From Synanceia verrucosa (Eukaryota; Chordata; Actinopteri; Perciformes; Synanceiidae), in contig CM056550.1 of assembly GCA_029721515.1 (NCBI GenBank), positions 26,588,119 through 26,652,118 on the forward strand: a DNA stretch of 64,000 nt, given 5' to 3'. Below, in pieces: positions 48,927 through 59,539 of the stretch. Each line of letters opens with the position of its first letter. The stretch's first letter is position 1. Made by a program: the position numbers and the translations under genes. The notes below the pieces were generated by a model. That model did not search any database. It saw nothing but the letters and a program-made list of their open reading frames with translations, and was not told the origin of the DNA.

Positions 48927-51900
48927 GTCATACAGTCATACACATGGGGCAACGTGAACAAGCCTACATCAAAGATACATCTGTTTCTTATGCATGTTTG
49001 ATGGGACCGGCAGGCAGCGGCTGGCCACTGCTCCATGTTACATCACAGACTAGTATGCATGATTGCGTGGAAGCAACGCCGTGGATGTGCCGGACTTGGT
49101 AGATACAGTACACATATATAAAGGAGAAATAGATTTGAGCATAATTTAATTTAAAATGACAGTATTATGATGATCAACGTGCAGCCACTGCTAAGAAGTG
49201 AATGGACATCTGGAAAGACCTGCAGCATTTGGTAAAGCTGAGGAGCTAGTGAGTTAAAAACGCTTTCCTCTGTTGTCTTTTGTCCCTGCTGTTTGATGTA
49301 TTGTTGGCCTTTTTAGCTGTGAGCAGCTGGCTCCCTGCTCCCTTTGTCTGGCTGTCACTTTGTTGCCCAAACTTCACTATTCTGGGACCCAGTTACAGAA
49401 ACTCCCAGACAAGATTTTAGTCTGCTTCAAGGTCATTTAGGAAATTTTGCTCCATGAATGTTCTCTATTTGTCATTTTTTGACTGGAGTTTAGTTGGTTG
49501 GTAAACTCTCAGACATTTTGGCTTCTAAAAATATAACAGCATTGTGAAAAATATGCCCAAAGTGATGAATAAAGTAGGCTATGTCTTCTTTCATCTTCTG
49601 CTAATTCAGTCAAATTGGCCAACACAACATTTTTCCTTTCAATATTAATGCATTAATCATTTCTAATAAAACAAATATCATAACTTAAATGTCTTGAAAA
49701 ATACAAAATTTTGTCTTCAAAATATGCAAAAAAATTACCTTAAAATTACATGAAACAGATAAAACTGAGTAATCACCAAATTTCTGACTAGCTGTCCAAT
49801 AAATTATTTTTTAATCTGTACTTAATAGTGATACCAGTCAGTGTCCTTCAGCACAGAACACATTAAGGTAGACATAGGTGTGTGTGAAGTAAAGATAAGT
49901 CCTCGACCTTCCATCACAAGGCAGCACTCACTGTCATCATCCGCTGCCTCTGCTCTGCCAGGGTGTTAAACTGAGTGAAAAATGGGGATTGGCTGCTCAT
50001 CAGTTTCGAATGCTCTTGGCACAAAGAGACACACTTCCCAAATTTAAGTGGAGTTCACCTTCCAAAAACATTTGTCAGTCTTTGGATCAAGGCAGACTCC
50101 CGTTGGTTCAACTTGACAGTGTGTTTCTCTTCTCACCAGGTGCTTTGCTTAATTAACACGCAGGCCCGGGGCGTGAGAGGTGTCACCACCCGTACACAGT
50201 TTACCCAGGTGCGGCAGCTCTGCATAATTAGCTCACATTAACATGAATAATATTAATTAGAGAAGTGTTGCTGGTGTATGGAAATGTTTGTGGGCTAATG
50301 TGTTACTGAGCAGAAAGCAGCTTTCAGGCACGTTGTGTTGAACATAAAATCAATCTATCCCTTGAAGCACAAAAATCAATCAGTGTCACAGCTGTTAAAG
50401 TATGTGATAGTTCAATAGGATGAACTGACAAAGATGGAGACGATCCTAACCACATTTATTTGCTCCAGCACCGAAATTCTTCAGATGTTTAAGTGGAGGG
50501 ATCCTGGGTAGTAATTGTGAATACATGCAGGAAAGTCCGAGACGCCAGACAAAGCCAGGCTCACCCTGTTTCTATCATAAATCACACAGTATGTAGACAT
50601 CTTTGAAACTCAACACCTCAAGATGTGAGAGGCCTGCAGAGGCCCTTAAAGAGACAGAGAGAGAGTGACAGATCGAGAGGACACACAGAAAGATACGCTT
50701 GTGGTTTGACTGATTGTACATCCTGCATGTTTTTCCAGAAACATCAATGAGTGATGGTTTTGATGAGCGAGTGAAAGACCTCAATCTGCTCGTTCATCGT
50801 TTCTCTCTCCTTCATCTCCTACTGTGTGCTAACTGCTGCCACACACACTTGTGTGTATGTTCCCAGGATAAATCCAGGGGGGTGTAAGAGGACGACTAGC
50901 AACCCAAACCTGGGGAGCCACTGGAGCACCGGGGTGCTGGGATGGACCAACTCATAGAGTAAGTCACGTTTGGTATTCATCTCTTTTTTAAGAGTAGCCT
51001 TTACACATGTTTTATTGTGTTTACTAAATGAACTTCCTGTCTCTATTTTGGGGCTTCCTGGAACTGTTGTTGCCCACGCTTCTGTCGTGAGCACAGCATT
51101 CAGACGGGAGAAGCGTTTCAGCCATATATATGTTCAGCAGATTATTTCTCAGATTAAGAATCAAGAATTAAGAAGAGCTTCATTGCCAAGTGTGAGGAGA
51201 AGTATGATGAGTGTAAAAATTAGAGCTGTCCAAATAAACGCGAGCTGTCTCTTTCATTTTGCCTTTTTATCCATTTCACATTACAAATTAATACTTTGGT
51301 TGATTATTTGTTAGCGGAATTATAGGAGAAGCTTGGACAAATTAAAAAAAGAGGGTTAATCTTAATTTTATCAGCATGTTTGAGCGTTAGTTACGACTAC
51401 GTTGTTTTTCCTTGATTTTTTCAATGGAGTTCTGCTTCATGACCTGCCAGCACATCTCTGGCAACGCATTTTGGGTAGTTTGTCCAAGTAGGGTTACCGC
51501 CCTGCAGATGAGTGTGTTAATTAATTGTGTTAATGCACTAATTTTGACAGATCCGATCCGATTTTCATGTACATTTTCTGTGCTAGTACTATTTGCATTT
51601 TTTACAATAATTGCAGACTGAGTGAATGAATAAATAGATTAGTGAAAAATATTGCACATGAGAGCAAGAGCTTTGAAGGTTTGCAAAGTGTTTGCGCAAG
51701 TTGAGGTGAGGACATTTAAAAGGAAGCATGAAGATGCTTGTGTGACTATGTGTCTGTCTGAAACACAGCATGCTGACAGGAATTGAAAACAAGCCCAGTC
51801 CTTCATGGACACCTCTTTTGGCAGCTGGTGACATCCAAACAAATGCTGTGAGTTTCTCTGACTCGTCATGTCTCGCTCTGTTTTAGTGGGACAGGTTGAT

Positions 51901-52338
51901 GAGGTGCTTGAAGGTTTACAGCCCAACATGTCTGGGCATTTTCAAAACCTTGTTATTTCCTATTTTTAACAACAACAAAAAAACATATCGTCACCCAGTG
52001 TGCTAAAGGTTGCAGCTTTGACTTGATGAATGGAGTTTCTGGGAAGTCAGGCTTAGATACACACAGTGGAGGGTGCAGGGTCGGCCAGGGAAAACACAGT
52101 AACCTGCATGCAGTCCTGGATTTGTGCACACAATTACACATGAACTCTCAAAAACATATTTACTCCATGTGTCTGGATGAAGCAGCAATTTAGCAGAGAA
52201 ATGGGAAAAAAAGAGTGAGAGTGATGCCACAGAGGAGCGATAACCAAACTGTGTGCAGGCAACGTCCTGCTGTTGGGGGAGGGGGAGCTGTTTTATCTAA
52301 CCCTACATACCTCCAGTCCTCCTTGGTGAGGGGAGGTT

Positions 52339-52358
52339 CTATCTATCTATCTATCTAT
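52339..52358. repeat. (CTAT)n microsatellite
   Basis: Five tetranucleotide units. Confidence 0.9.
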
Positions 52359-53118
52359 GGACAGAGTGTGATAAGAGCCACTGGGAGTTGTGTGTCTTAT
52401 TACCTTCATCGCATGTCCTCTTGCCTTCTTCTCAGCACATTCTGCAGATAGCCCAAACAGGATTGGCATTGTGTCTCAGGGGTGTGTGTGTGTGTGCGGT
52501 GCAGTAAGTGCTAGGGTGTTTGTGACTCTTCATTCAAGTATGTGCGTGTGAATCACACACTCCTTGACATTTCGTTACACCTATCTCTCTCTCTCTCTAG
52601 TAGATGTATAATTCATAGCTTGCCTGGGAAGGAAGGGACGCTGCCTCTGTGCTGCTCACTCCTACTCACTACACCCTGACCTGTCAAGTGAAACCATTCA
52701 TTTACAGTACATCAGGGCCACCCCCACGCCTCATGTCTCACATTGACTGTGACGCATTTGTGATTCTTGAATAACCCTCCTCATTATCAGACGTCACCCC
52801 CCCAGCTCCTATGCCAGCTTTCTCTTAATGATGGTTACCGACCTGCCGTTGACGGCAGATCGAGGCTCCTGACTTGCACAACTTCACTCTCCGCTGTGGC
52901 CTGTGACTCACTGGTGAGTCATTGCAACAAGGACATGGGGGCTATAAATGCACCCTCCCCCCCAAATGCACCCACACATAGTTATACGCACACACCTTCT
53001 CCTTCTCTGTTGTCAGACAAACCTGCTGGAGTCGCTCATTGTGGTGTGTATGAGTGAAGTTCAGAAAGTGGTGTGTGTGTGTGTATTTGTGATGTCATAC
53101 GTCTGTCTTCCCTCTCTC

Positions 53119-53145
53119 CACACACACACACACACACACACACAC
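53119..53145. repeat. (CA)n microsatellite
   Basis: About 13 CA units. Confidence 0.95.
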
Positions 53146-53325
53146 CACTATTTATACTAATCAACGTAATTTTAATAGAGTTTGTCTCTTTGAGATAAGA
53201 ACCAAAAAACACAGTCAGTAATTGGTGAATTCCAATTACTGTCCTGTTGACTCTGCCACGATGAGATGAGGCCGAGCATCAGAGATGAGGATGCTTCTGA
53301 TATTTGGGACAAATTGGATTCAGGG

Positions 53326-53588
53326 GTGGGTGGTGCAGTGGTTAGCACTGTGGCGTCACAGCAAGAAGGTACCGGGATTGATTCCCTGAATTGTGCGTGG
53401 AGTTTGCATGTTCTCCCCCTGTCTGCGTGGGTTCTCTCTGGGTACCCCGGCTTCCTCCTAACATCCAAAGACATGCATGGGGATTAGGTTAATTGTCCAG
53501 GGTGTACCCTGCCTTTCACCCTAAGACAGCTGGGATAGGCTCCAGCTCCCCCACAGCCCTATAGGATAAGCAATAGAAAATGGATGAA
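53326..53588 (+). mobile_element. tRNA-derived SINE with 11-bp target duplication
   Basis: The head TGGTGCAGTGGTTAGCACTG and the B-box-like GGGATTGATTCCC are followed by a body with GAGTTTGCATGTTCTCCCCC and a tail ending AAAATGGATGAA. TGGATTCAGGG occurs on both sides (53315-53325 and 53589-53599), which marks retrotransposition. It is shorter than the 355-bp copy at 55.5 kb because of an internal deletion. Confidence 0.88.
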
Positions 53589-53684
53589 TGGATTCAGGGT
53601 GGTGAGCACTTCAGCCACTAGAGGGAGACACCACCTTTAGTTTCTGGCATGGAAGGTGGAGCTCACAGAGTGAATCATATCATA

Positions 53685-54224
53685 CACTGCCCGGCCAAAA
53701 GAAGTCGCCACCTGGATTTAACTAAGCAAGTAGGTATGAGCCTCCTATTGGATTATTACTGCAGATTCAGCAACAGTATGTGCTCAAAGGATGAGGTCAG
53801 CTGACTCCCTGAATATACTGAATGACCAGGTTATTCCATCAGTGGGATTTTTTTCTTCCCTGATGGCACAGCATATTCCAAGATGACAATGCCAGGATTC
53901 ATTGGGCTCAAATATTGAAAGAGTGGTTCAGGGAGCATGAGACATCATTTTCACTACAGAGTCCAGACCTTAACCTCATTGAGAATCCTTGGGATGTGCT
54001 GGAGAAGGCTTTACGCAGCGGTCAGACTCTACCATCTTCAATGCAAGATCTTGGTGAAAAATTAACGCAACACTGGATGGAAATAAATCTTGTGACGTTG
54101 CAGAAGCTTATCGAAACAATGCCACAGCGAATGTGTGTCGTAATCAAAAGCTAAAGGTGGTCCAACGAAATATTAGAGTGTGTGATCCTTTTTTTTGTGG
54201 CAACCTCTTTTAAGCCAGGCAGTG
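53685..54224 (+). mobile_element. Tc1/mariner-type remnant with TIRs and partial transposase
   Basis: The 540-bp element begins CACTGCCCGGCCAAAAG and ends with the inverted, slightly diverged CACTGCCTGGCTTAAAAG. A TA duplication flanks it (53683-53684 and 54225-54226). The plus-strand frame carries QDDNARIHWAQILKEWF and SPDLNLIENPWDVLEKALR, the C-terminal catalytic part of a Tc1/mariner DDE transposase. A second Asp and the Glu remain, about 31 residues apart; the N-terminal DNA-binding part is deleted. It is inactive. Confidence 0.85.
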
Positions 54225-54226
54225 TA

Positions 54227-55220
54227 TTACTATATTAGGTCATCATCATATTTTATATTTAAGCTGATGGTTATTTTTAAAAAATAATAGATGGACATTT
54301 GCTACTTTATAAATATTGCCAGTTCATAAATTAACTGAAGTTGTTGCAACAGAAATCAAACTTTGGAGGAGTGGGCAATAATCACACTTCATTCAAATGC
54401 CTCATCACGCCTTTTCATGTTCCCTCTGTCTCCATGTAACTCCAAAGAGGCTCATTTTCTAAGGTGGATATTGGTTGTGATACTCAAACACACCAAAATG
54501 GAACTTGTGCTGTTTAATATCCCATGAAACAACTTAACTGTCACGTCTTGACAGTTAAACTCAGGTGTGTGATGGCAGCTTTGTAGACATGGACCAGCAG
54601 AAATCTCATTAATGTAAAGAAATTCACAAACGTGCAGTTCTCAAGCAGTGGCATTGTGAAATGTGTGCAAACTGATAGCCTTCTGTATATGATTCATGTC
54701 TCCTCAGAGACAATAAAAGTATCATCATCATCATGCTGTCAGGGACTGAAGCAGTGCTGAATTTCATGGGACTGATGTTTCTGCTATGTGATTGAGGTGA
54801 GGGTTATCCTTCACTCAATGATGCATGGTTTGGATATGGCCGTCACGGGCAACAAATAAAAGAGACGGGCCGTTGCTGCAGTGTTTGGAAGCTTTTAATA
54901 GCTCATTAATGTCCCTCTTTGTCTCTGCTCAATCATTGTCTGGAACAGCTGACCAGAGCAAATTTACCCGTCTCCTTTTTCTAGGGATTGAATTACTTGC
55001 TGTGAGGTTAAGCTGGCAGAAATGTGATGAAGGCTTTAGATTTATTCACACAGACTGCAATGAAGGAGGCAGTGCAGGGAAATGAGCTCCAAGCTGTTTG
55101 AAGACGTAATGACCGCTGTCTGTTTGAGGACTGTACACATTATTTCAAGGAAAACCAGAGGCTGATGTTAAGAAGGTGTTATCTGGATATCCAACTCCTC
55201 AAGGCACCGCGTGTGATATG
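54227..55220. other. No recognised gene
   Basis: Unique AT-rich sequence. AGACAATAAAAGTATCATCA near 54710 resembles a retroelement tail. Confidence 0.45.
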
Positions 55221-55315
55221 CAGGGTAGGAGTGTCCCAATACAAATTTTTCACTTCCGATACTGCAACCCTGAGTATCGGCTGATACCGATATTGATCCG
55301 ATATAATATCAGGAC

Positions 55316-55376
55316 CCTATCCCAGTTGTCTTAGGGTGAAAGGCAGGGTACACTCTGGACAAGTCTCCAGTTCAAT
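55316..55376 (-). mobile_element. SINE fragment
   Basis: The block with GTCTTAGGGTGAAAGGCAGG and GTACACTCTGGACAAGTC repeats the equivalent part of the full SINE about 230 bases to the right. Confidence 0.75.
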
Positions 55377-55499
55377 GACTAATCAAAATCAGTTAAATAT
55401 AAATGTTCGTGCTCTTTATTCAGAAAACCCACCTGTCACATTTACGTTTCAGGGTCTTATTATTATAAACACGTATGTAATATGTATATTTCAACATAT

Positions 55500-55854
55500 C
55501 CATCCATTTTCGACCACTTATCGTCATAGGGTCACTGGGGGGCTGGCGCCTATCCCAGCTGTCTTAGAGTGAAAGGCAGGGTACACCCTGGACAAGTCGC
55601 CAGTTCATCACAGGACACATAGAGACAGACAACCACTCACACTCACATTCACACCTACGGACAATTTAAATTAGCCAATTAACCTAATTCCCATGCATGT
55701 TTTTGGATGGTGGGAGGAAGCCAGAGTACCCAGAGAGAACCCACACAGACACGGGGAGAACATGCAAACTCCACACAGAAAGGCCCCGGGAATCGAACCC
55801 CATGCCTTCTTGCTGTGAGGCGACAGTGCTAATCACTACACCACTGTGCCACCC
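55500..55854 (-). mobile_element. Full-length tRNA-derived SINE with 13-bp target duplication
   Basis: On the minus strand it begins GTGGCACAGTGGTGTAGTGA, has the B-box-like GGTTCGATTCCC, and ends in AAAATGGATGGA-like tail sequence. TATTTCAACATAT is present at 55487-55499 and 55855-55867. It is the most complete copy of the family in the window. Confidence 0.9.
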
Positions 55855-56285
55855 TATTTCAACATATGTCATCACAATAACAGTGTTACATTCATAAATA
55901 CATTAGAAAAATACATACGTTGGTTTGGCGCTTACCTCTGTCCTAAACATATAAGGAGTAAACAATTATAATCATCACATTAAAAGTTACATACGTTGTT
56001 TTTGATGCCTGTTTCTTTCCCAAATATATCAGAGTCAAGTATGAATGAGTGAATAAAAGGCATTAACTTAAATCACTCTGTAGAAAGGCGCTTTATCAAG
56101 TTTTCCATTTCCTTACATCAGTTTACGAGACAGATCTGCCTCATCCAATATGGCGGACATGCTGACATTTCGCAGCAACGGGCCAACCTGCTCAAGGGTT
56201 CTGCTGCTGGATAGAAGAGCTGAGCGGAGTCTGGAATGGACTGATACCAGAGATTTTAGATGCAGACCGATATAATCCGATACTA

Positions 56286-56314
56286 GTCTTTTTTTTTTTT
56301 TTTTTTTTTTTTTG
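56286..56314. repeat. Poly-T run
   Basis: A T homopolymer of about 27 bases. Confidence 0.95.
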
Positions 56315-57258
56315 CTAATATTGGACCGGGATAATACAGGGGGCACTGTGTGTTTAAAAAATGCTGTAAAGCTTACTTAGGCTGCTGGTTTGTGACATGA
56401 TGTCACAAATATCAGGCTCTTGCATGTCTGTGTGGCTTTTACTCACGTTGTTCAAACACATAAGAAGTGTACAACTTGAGGAGTGGAGATGTTTATTTCT
56501 TAATCTTCACCCCGACGAGCTGAGTAAATACTATCTGTCGCGGTGAGCAGGTAACCAGAAAGGCCCTAATTGGTCGCTCGGGACAAAGCTGTCAGACTGA
56601 GAGGATTCATGAAGGCGCACAAACAAGCTGATGTTAATACTTCTATTTACACTGCGGCACTTTATGTGGGTTGTTTGTTTTTTAAAGATGATTCAGCTCT
56701 CAGTGCCTCCTTCGTGATTTACACACTGCAGTGCTTTTATCTTCGTAACACTGCCCTCTCACTGTTGACCTTAACTGCAAACATAAAGCCACTGTTACAT
56801 GCGCCGTCCTCAATGTGAAATGAACTTGTCATTCACAAAGCAGCCTGTCTGAGGGAACACTTGAAGCTGCCTTGTCAAGCCACAGGTTGGGGATTTTGGA
56901 CAACTGACGTCAGACCAGTTGCTTTTGCTGTCGCTGTGTTTGTTTGATCTGTGTCACAGTTTGGTCCTTGAGGTGCTTGTTTGTGTTGTTCATCACTATG
57001 CATTCATGCTGATTGGAAGGCTGCTGCATGCATTTGGGTGGAGGAAATTATTGCTGCATCACCGTGTATTTGCGTCCTCGCTGTTGTGCGTGTGTGTGTG
57101 ATTCAGTGCAGTGTAGCTGTCTGCAGATAAGACATGATCTCAGCACACTGTCAAAACCCAGTACAAACACTCACATGTGCCAAGGATTAACACATCCTTG
57201 ATCATTTGTATTTTCATTATGTTTTCTTGTTATGTTTTTGTCATTGTTGTATATTTTG

Positions 57259-57286
57259 GTGTGTGTGTGTGTGTGTGTGTGTGTGT
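57259..57286. repeat. (GT)n microsatellite
   Basis: About 14 GT units. Confidence 0.95.
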
Positions 57287-57581
57287 AGCCTGCGTCAGAT
57301 GAATCAGAGCTTTGTTACGAGACAGACTGTGATTGCGTCGAGGTGTCGCGACCACCCCTGGAGGAGCACTCAGCTCATGTCGGAGCCCTCCGCCTCCGCA
57401 CACAAACACATACAGCTGCGGCAGCTTAATCTCTCTCCAGACAGCATCGACAGTGACGAGCGACACAGAGCGCAGTTCAAGTCCAAACTGAACTGCCGCA
57501 TAATGAATCACAAATACCGGCCGGCTGGACATCAGACACGAGCAAAAACAGAAGCAGTGGTCGGCTCCCATTAATACAGGA

Positions 57582-57584
<3 letters not shown>

Positions 57585-57628
<44 letters not shown>
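57585..57628. repeat. (GT)n microsatellite
   Basis: About 21 GT units with one GCGT at its start. Confidence 0.95.
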
Positions 57629-57629
<1 letters not shown>

Positions 57630-58500
57630 GCTTGAGTGTGGAGAAATTATCTTCTTAGATGCTTATGAGAGGAAAAACAAACACAGTGAGCTGTGTGAGC
57701 AAAAAGGGGGAGAAATGAGAAAGAGAGGGCATTCTGTTTCTCTCAGCACTTGAATTTCCCATAAGTAAAATCTATATGTTAGGGTACATTACCGTGATGA
57801 GTATGTGACATTTCAACCTATTCTGATTCTGTTTGCCTTCGTGCAGTTATCCTTTGCACACTTGCTTGGTGATTGACGTGATTTTCATCATCATTGCAAG
57901 TTTATTTCTTCGCACATTGAACTGGATGAAATCCTGCAGCTGCCTGGAAGAGACGCACAATTAAAAAGACGGTGTGCTTCGTGTAGAAACGCTTAGTCCC
58001 TGCAAGTATGAAATGTATAATAAATGATTAGTACGTAATGCTGTTCTGACTGAATTGTATGAAATCCAGTGGGTGTTCAAGGTGACACTGGATGCTCACC
58101 GTCACAGCGGCTTGAACTCAGCAAAGAACGAAAATCCTTTTCTACTCATTACAACACAAAATGCTGAAGCACCTCAGTGAACCCCTCCCAAAAAAATAAG
58201 AATTGATTAGTTTTCTAATCACCAGGGATTAAGCTGGAAAACAGCCAGATTGGAGAGAAAAATAGGATGCTTGGAAGTATTTACACACCTTTGAACTGTA
58301 TATATGCAGTATGAGCTTGTGTTTAGAGCTTTAATCTAAAACATTGACTTCAGTTCTTTAAATTGTTGGACTCGTCCAAGTTCAGTTGAGGAGTTCAAAG
58401 TCAGCAGCCATGATGACATTATGCAGACTGGGAGCGGCAGGGTGGTGTTATGGAGGGAGGGCGGAGGAGAGGGATAGACAGGTGGAGAAGATGGGGTCAT

Positions 58501-58526
<26 letters not shown>
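58501..58526. repeat. (GA)n microsatellite
   Basis: About 13 AG units. Confidence 0.95.
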
Positions 58527-58531
<5 letters not shown>

Positions 58532-59116
58532 CATTTGGTTCCAAGTCCTCCAGGCAGAGAATTTCCATGTTTCTCTCTGAGGATGATTAATTTAGAGAAA
58601 TATGGCATTCAAGTGTGTCTCTGTGTGTGTGTGTGTATAGACCAGTGCTCATTTAGTTTCTTTAAAGAGACAAGCAAATGTTGGCCTTTACTTTGTTGCC
58701 ACTGCAGCAAAAGAACGTTGGTGAGTTGACGTGTGACAGGTGGACCGTGCAGCTTACAGCAGAGAAAACCAGCAGTATGAGTGAGACTGCTGGAAACATT
58801 TAAACTCAGAGAAGACAACAAGCTAAAAATATGTTCCTTAAAGTTGCTGCTCGTGAGTGGAACAGCCTCAGGGGATGCTCTACTTTTGAACCTCTCACAT
58901 TTAAAACAAAGCTGTCTAGATGTGCTCCCTGAGGGCGTCTCCTCCAGGAGGAGCGTCATGCCTAACTTTGTTCAGAGCTTTTCCTTCCTGGGGACGGCTG
59001 TGCATCTGTCTGTGGCTGTGCCCACACTTTTAACCAGAGAGCTTTCACAGAGGTAGGGTCAGAGATGGTTGATGAAAAGGACAAGCAGCCTATTTTCTGT
59101 TCATTGCCTTTCCATG

Positions 59117-59530
59117 CCCATACAGAAAAGAAACAGAAAAAAAATGTACTGAAATTCATGAATAGTATATGATTTTCTCTTGAAAGAGGCCACGTTTGCA
59201 TTCTTTTCATACAAGATAATACAAAGAAGTATAAAGATATTGTATGTATCATATACGATTCTGATGAACACCCAAATCATACAAGTTTTATTTTGTTTAA
59301 ATTTACTAAGGAGCTTATATCTGGATTCACTGTTGTATGCTTTACATACAAGTAAATCTCCTTTGTATGAAACTTGTATGATGAATGATAAATACAATAT
59401 CCTTATACTTCTTTTTATTATCTTGTATGAAAAGAATGCAAAAGTAGCCACTTTCAAGAGTAAATCATACACGATTCATGAATTTCAGTACATTTTTTTA
59501 AATGTTTTTTCTGTTTCTTTTCCATATGGG
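59117..59530. mobile_element. Foldback element with arms of about 135-140 bp
   Basis: The left arm (from CCCATACAGAAAAGAAACAG to about 59260) is matched in inverted order by the right arm (about 59385 to CTGTTTCTTTTCCATATGGG). Shared blocks include AATGTACTGAAATTCATGAA and GCATTCTTTTCATACAAGAT. The spacer also shows weaker inverted matches. No coding capacity; the ATFAFFSYKII frames on both strands are a result of the palindrome. Confidence 0.8.
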
Positions 59531-59539
59531 TGACTGCTA

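Larger units (their letters stand above)
46875..53300. other. No recognised gene
   Basis: It may be intron of the gene starting near 46782, or intergenic. It holds (CA)n at 48900-48926, a CTAT run at 52339-52358 and ordinary AT-rich DNA. Frames here show no domain. Confidence 0.45.
55225..56340. mobile_element. Older GATATCGG-type repeat interrupted by SINE sequence
   Basis: The left part (55225-55312) has AGTATCGGCTGATACCGATA and ATTGATCCGATATAATATC. The right part (56236-56340) has CTGATACCAGAG, GACCGATATAATCCGATACT and ATTGGACCGGGATAATAC. These look like the two inverted ends of a fish DNA transposon of hAT type split by later insertions. Exact ends were not fixed. Confidence 0.45.
56341..59100. 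other. No recognised gene
   Basis: It contains GT tracts at 57259-57286 and 57585-57628 and GA at 58501-58526. The plus-strand frame at 57206-57574 is open for 122 codons between the two GT tracts, but I recognise no family in it. Confidence 0.45.

Noticed and set aside
57206..57574. Plus-strand frame of 122 codons between two GT tracts
   Set aside because: It has charged, protein-like stretches, but starts inside a microsatellite, lacks a convincing exon boundary at its 3' end and resembles no family I know.
59101..59533. Overlapping frames on both strands with similar peptides
   Set aside because: The similarity arises from the foldback palindrome.
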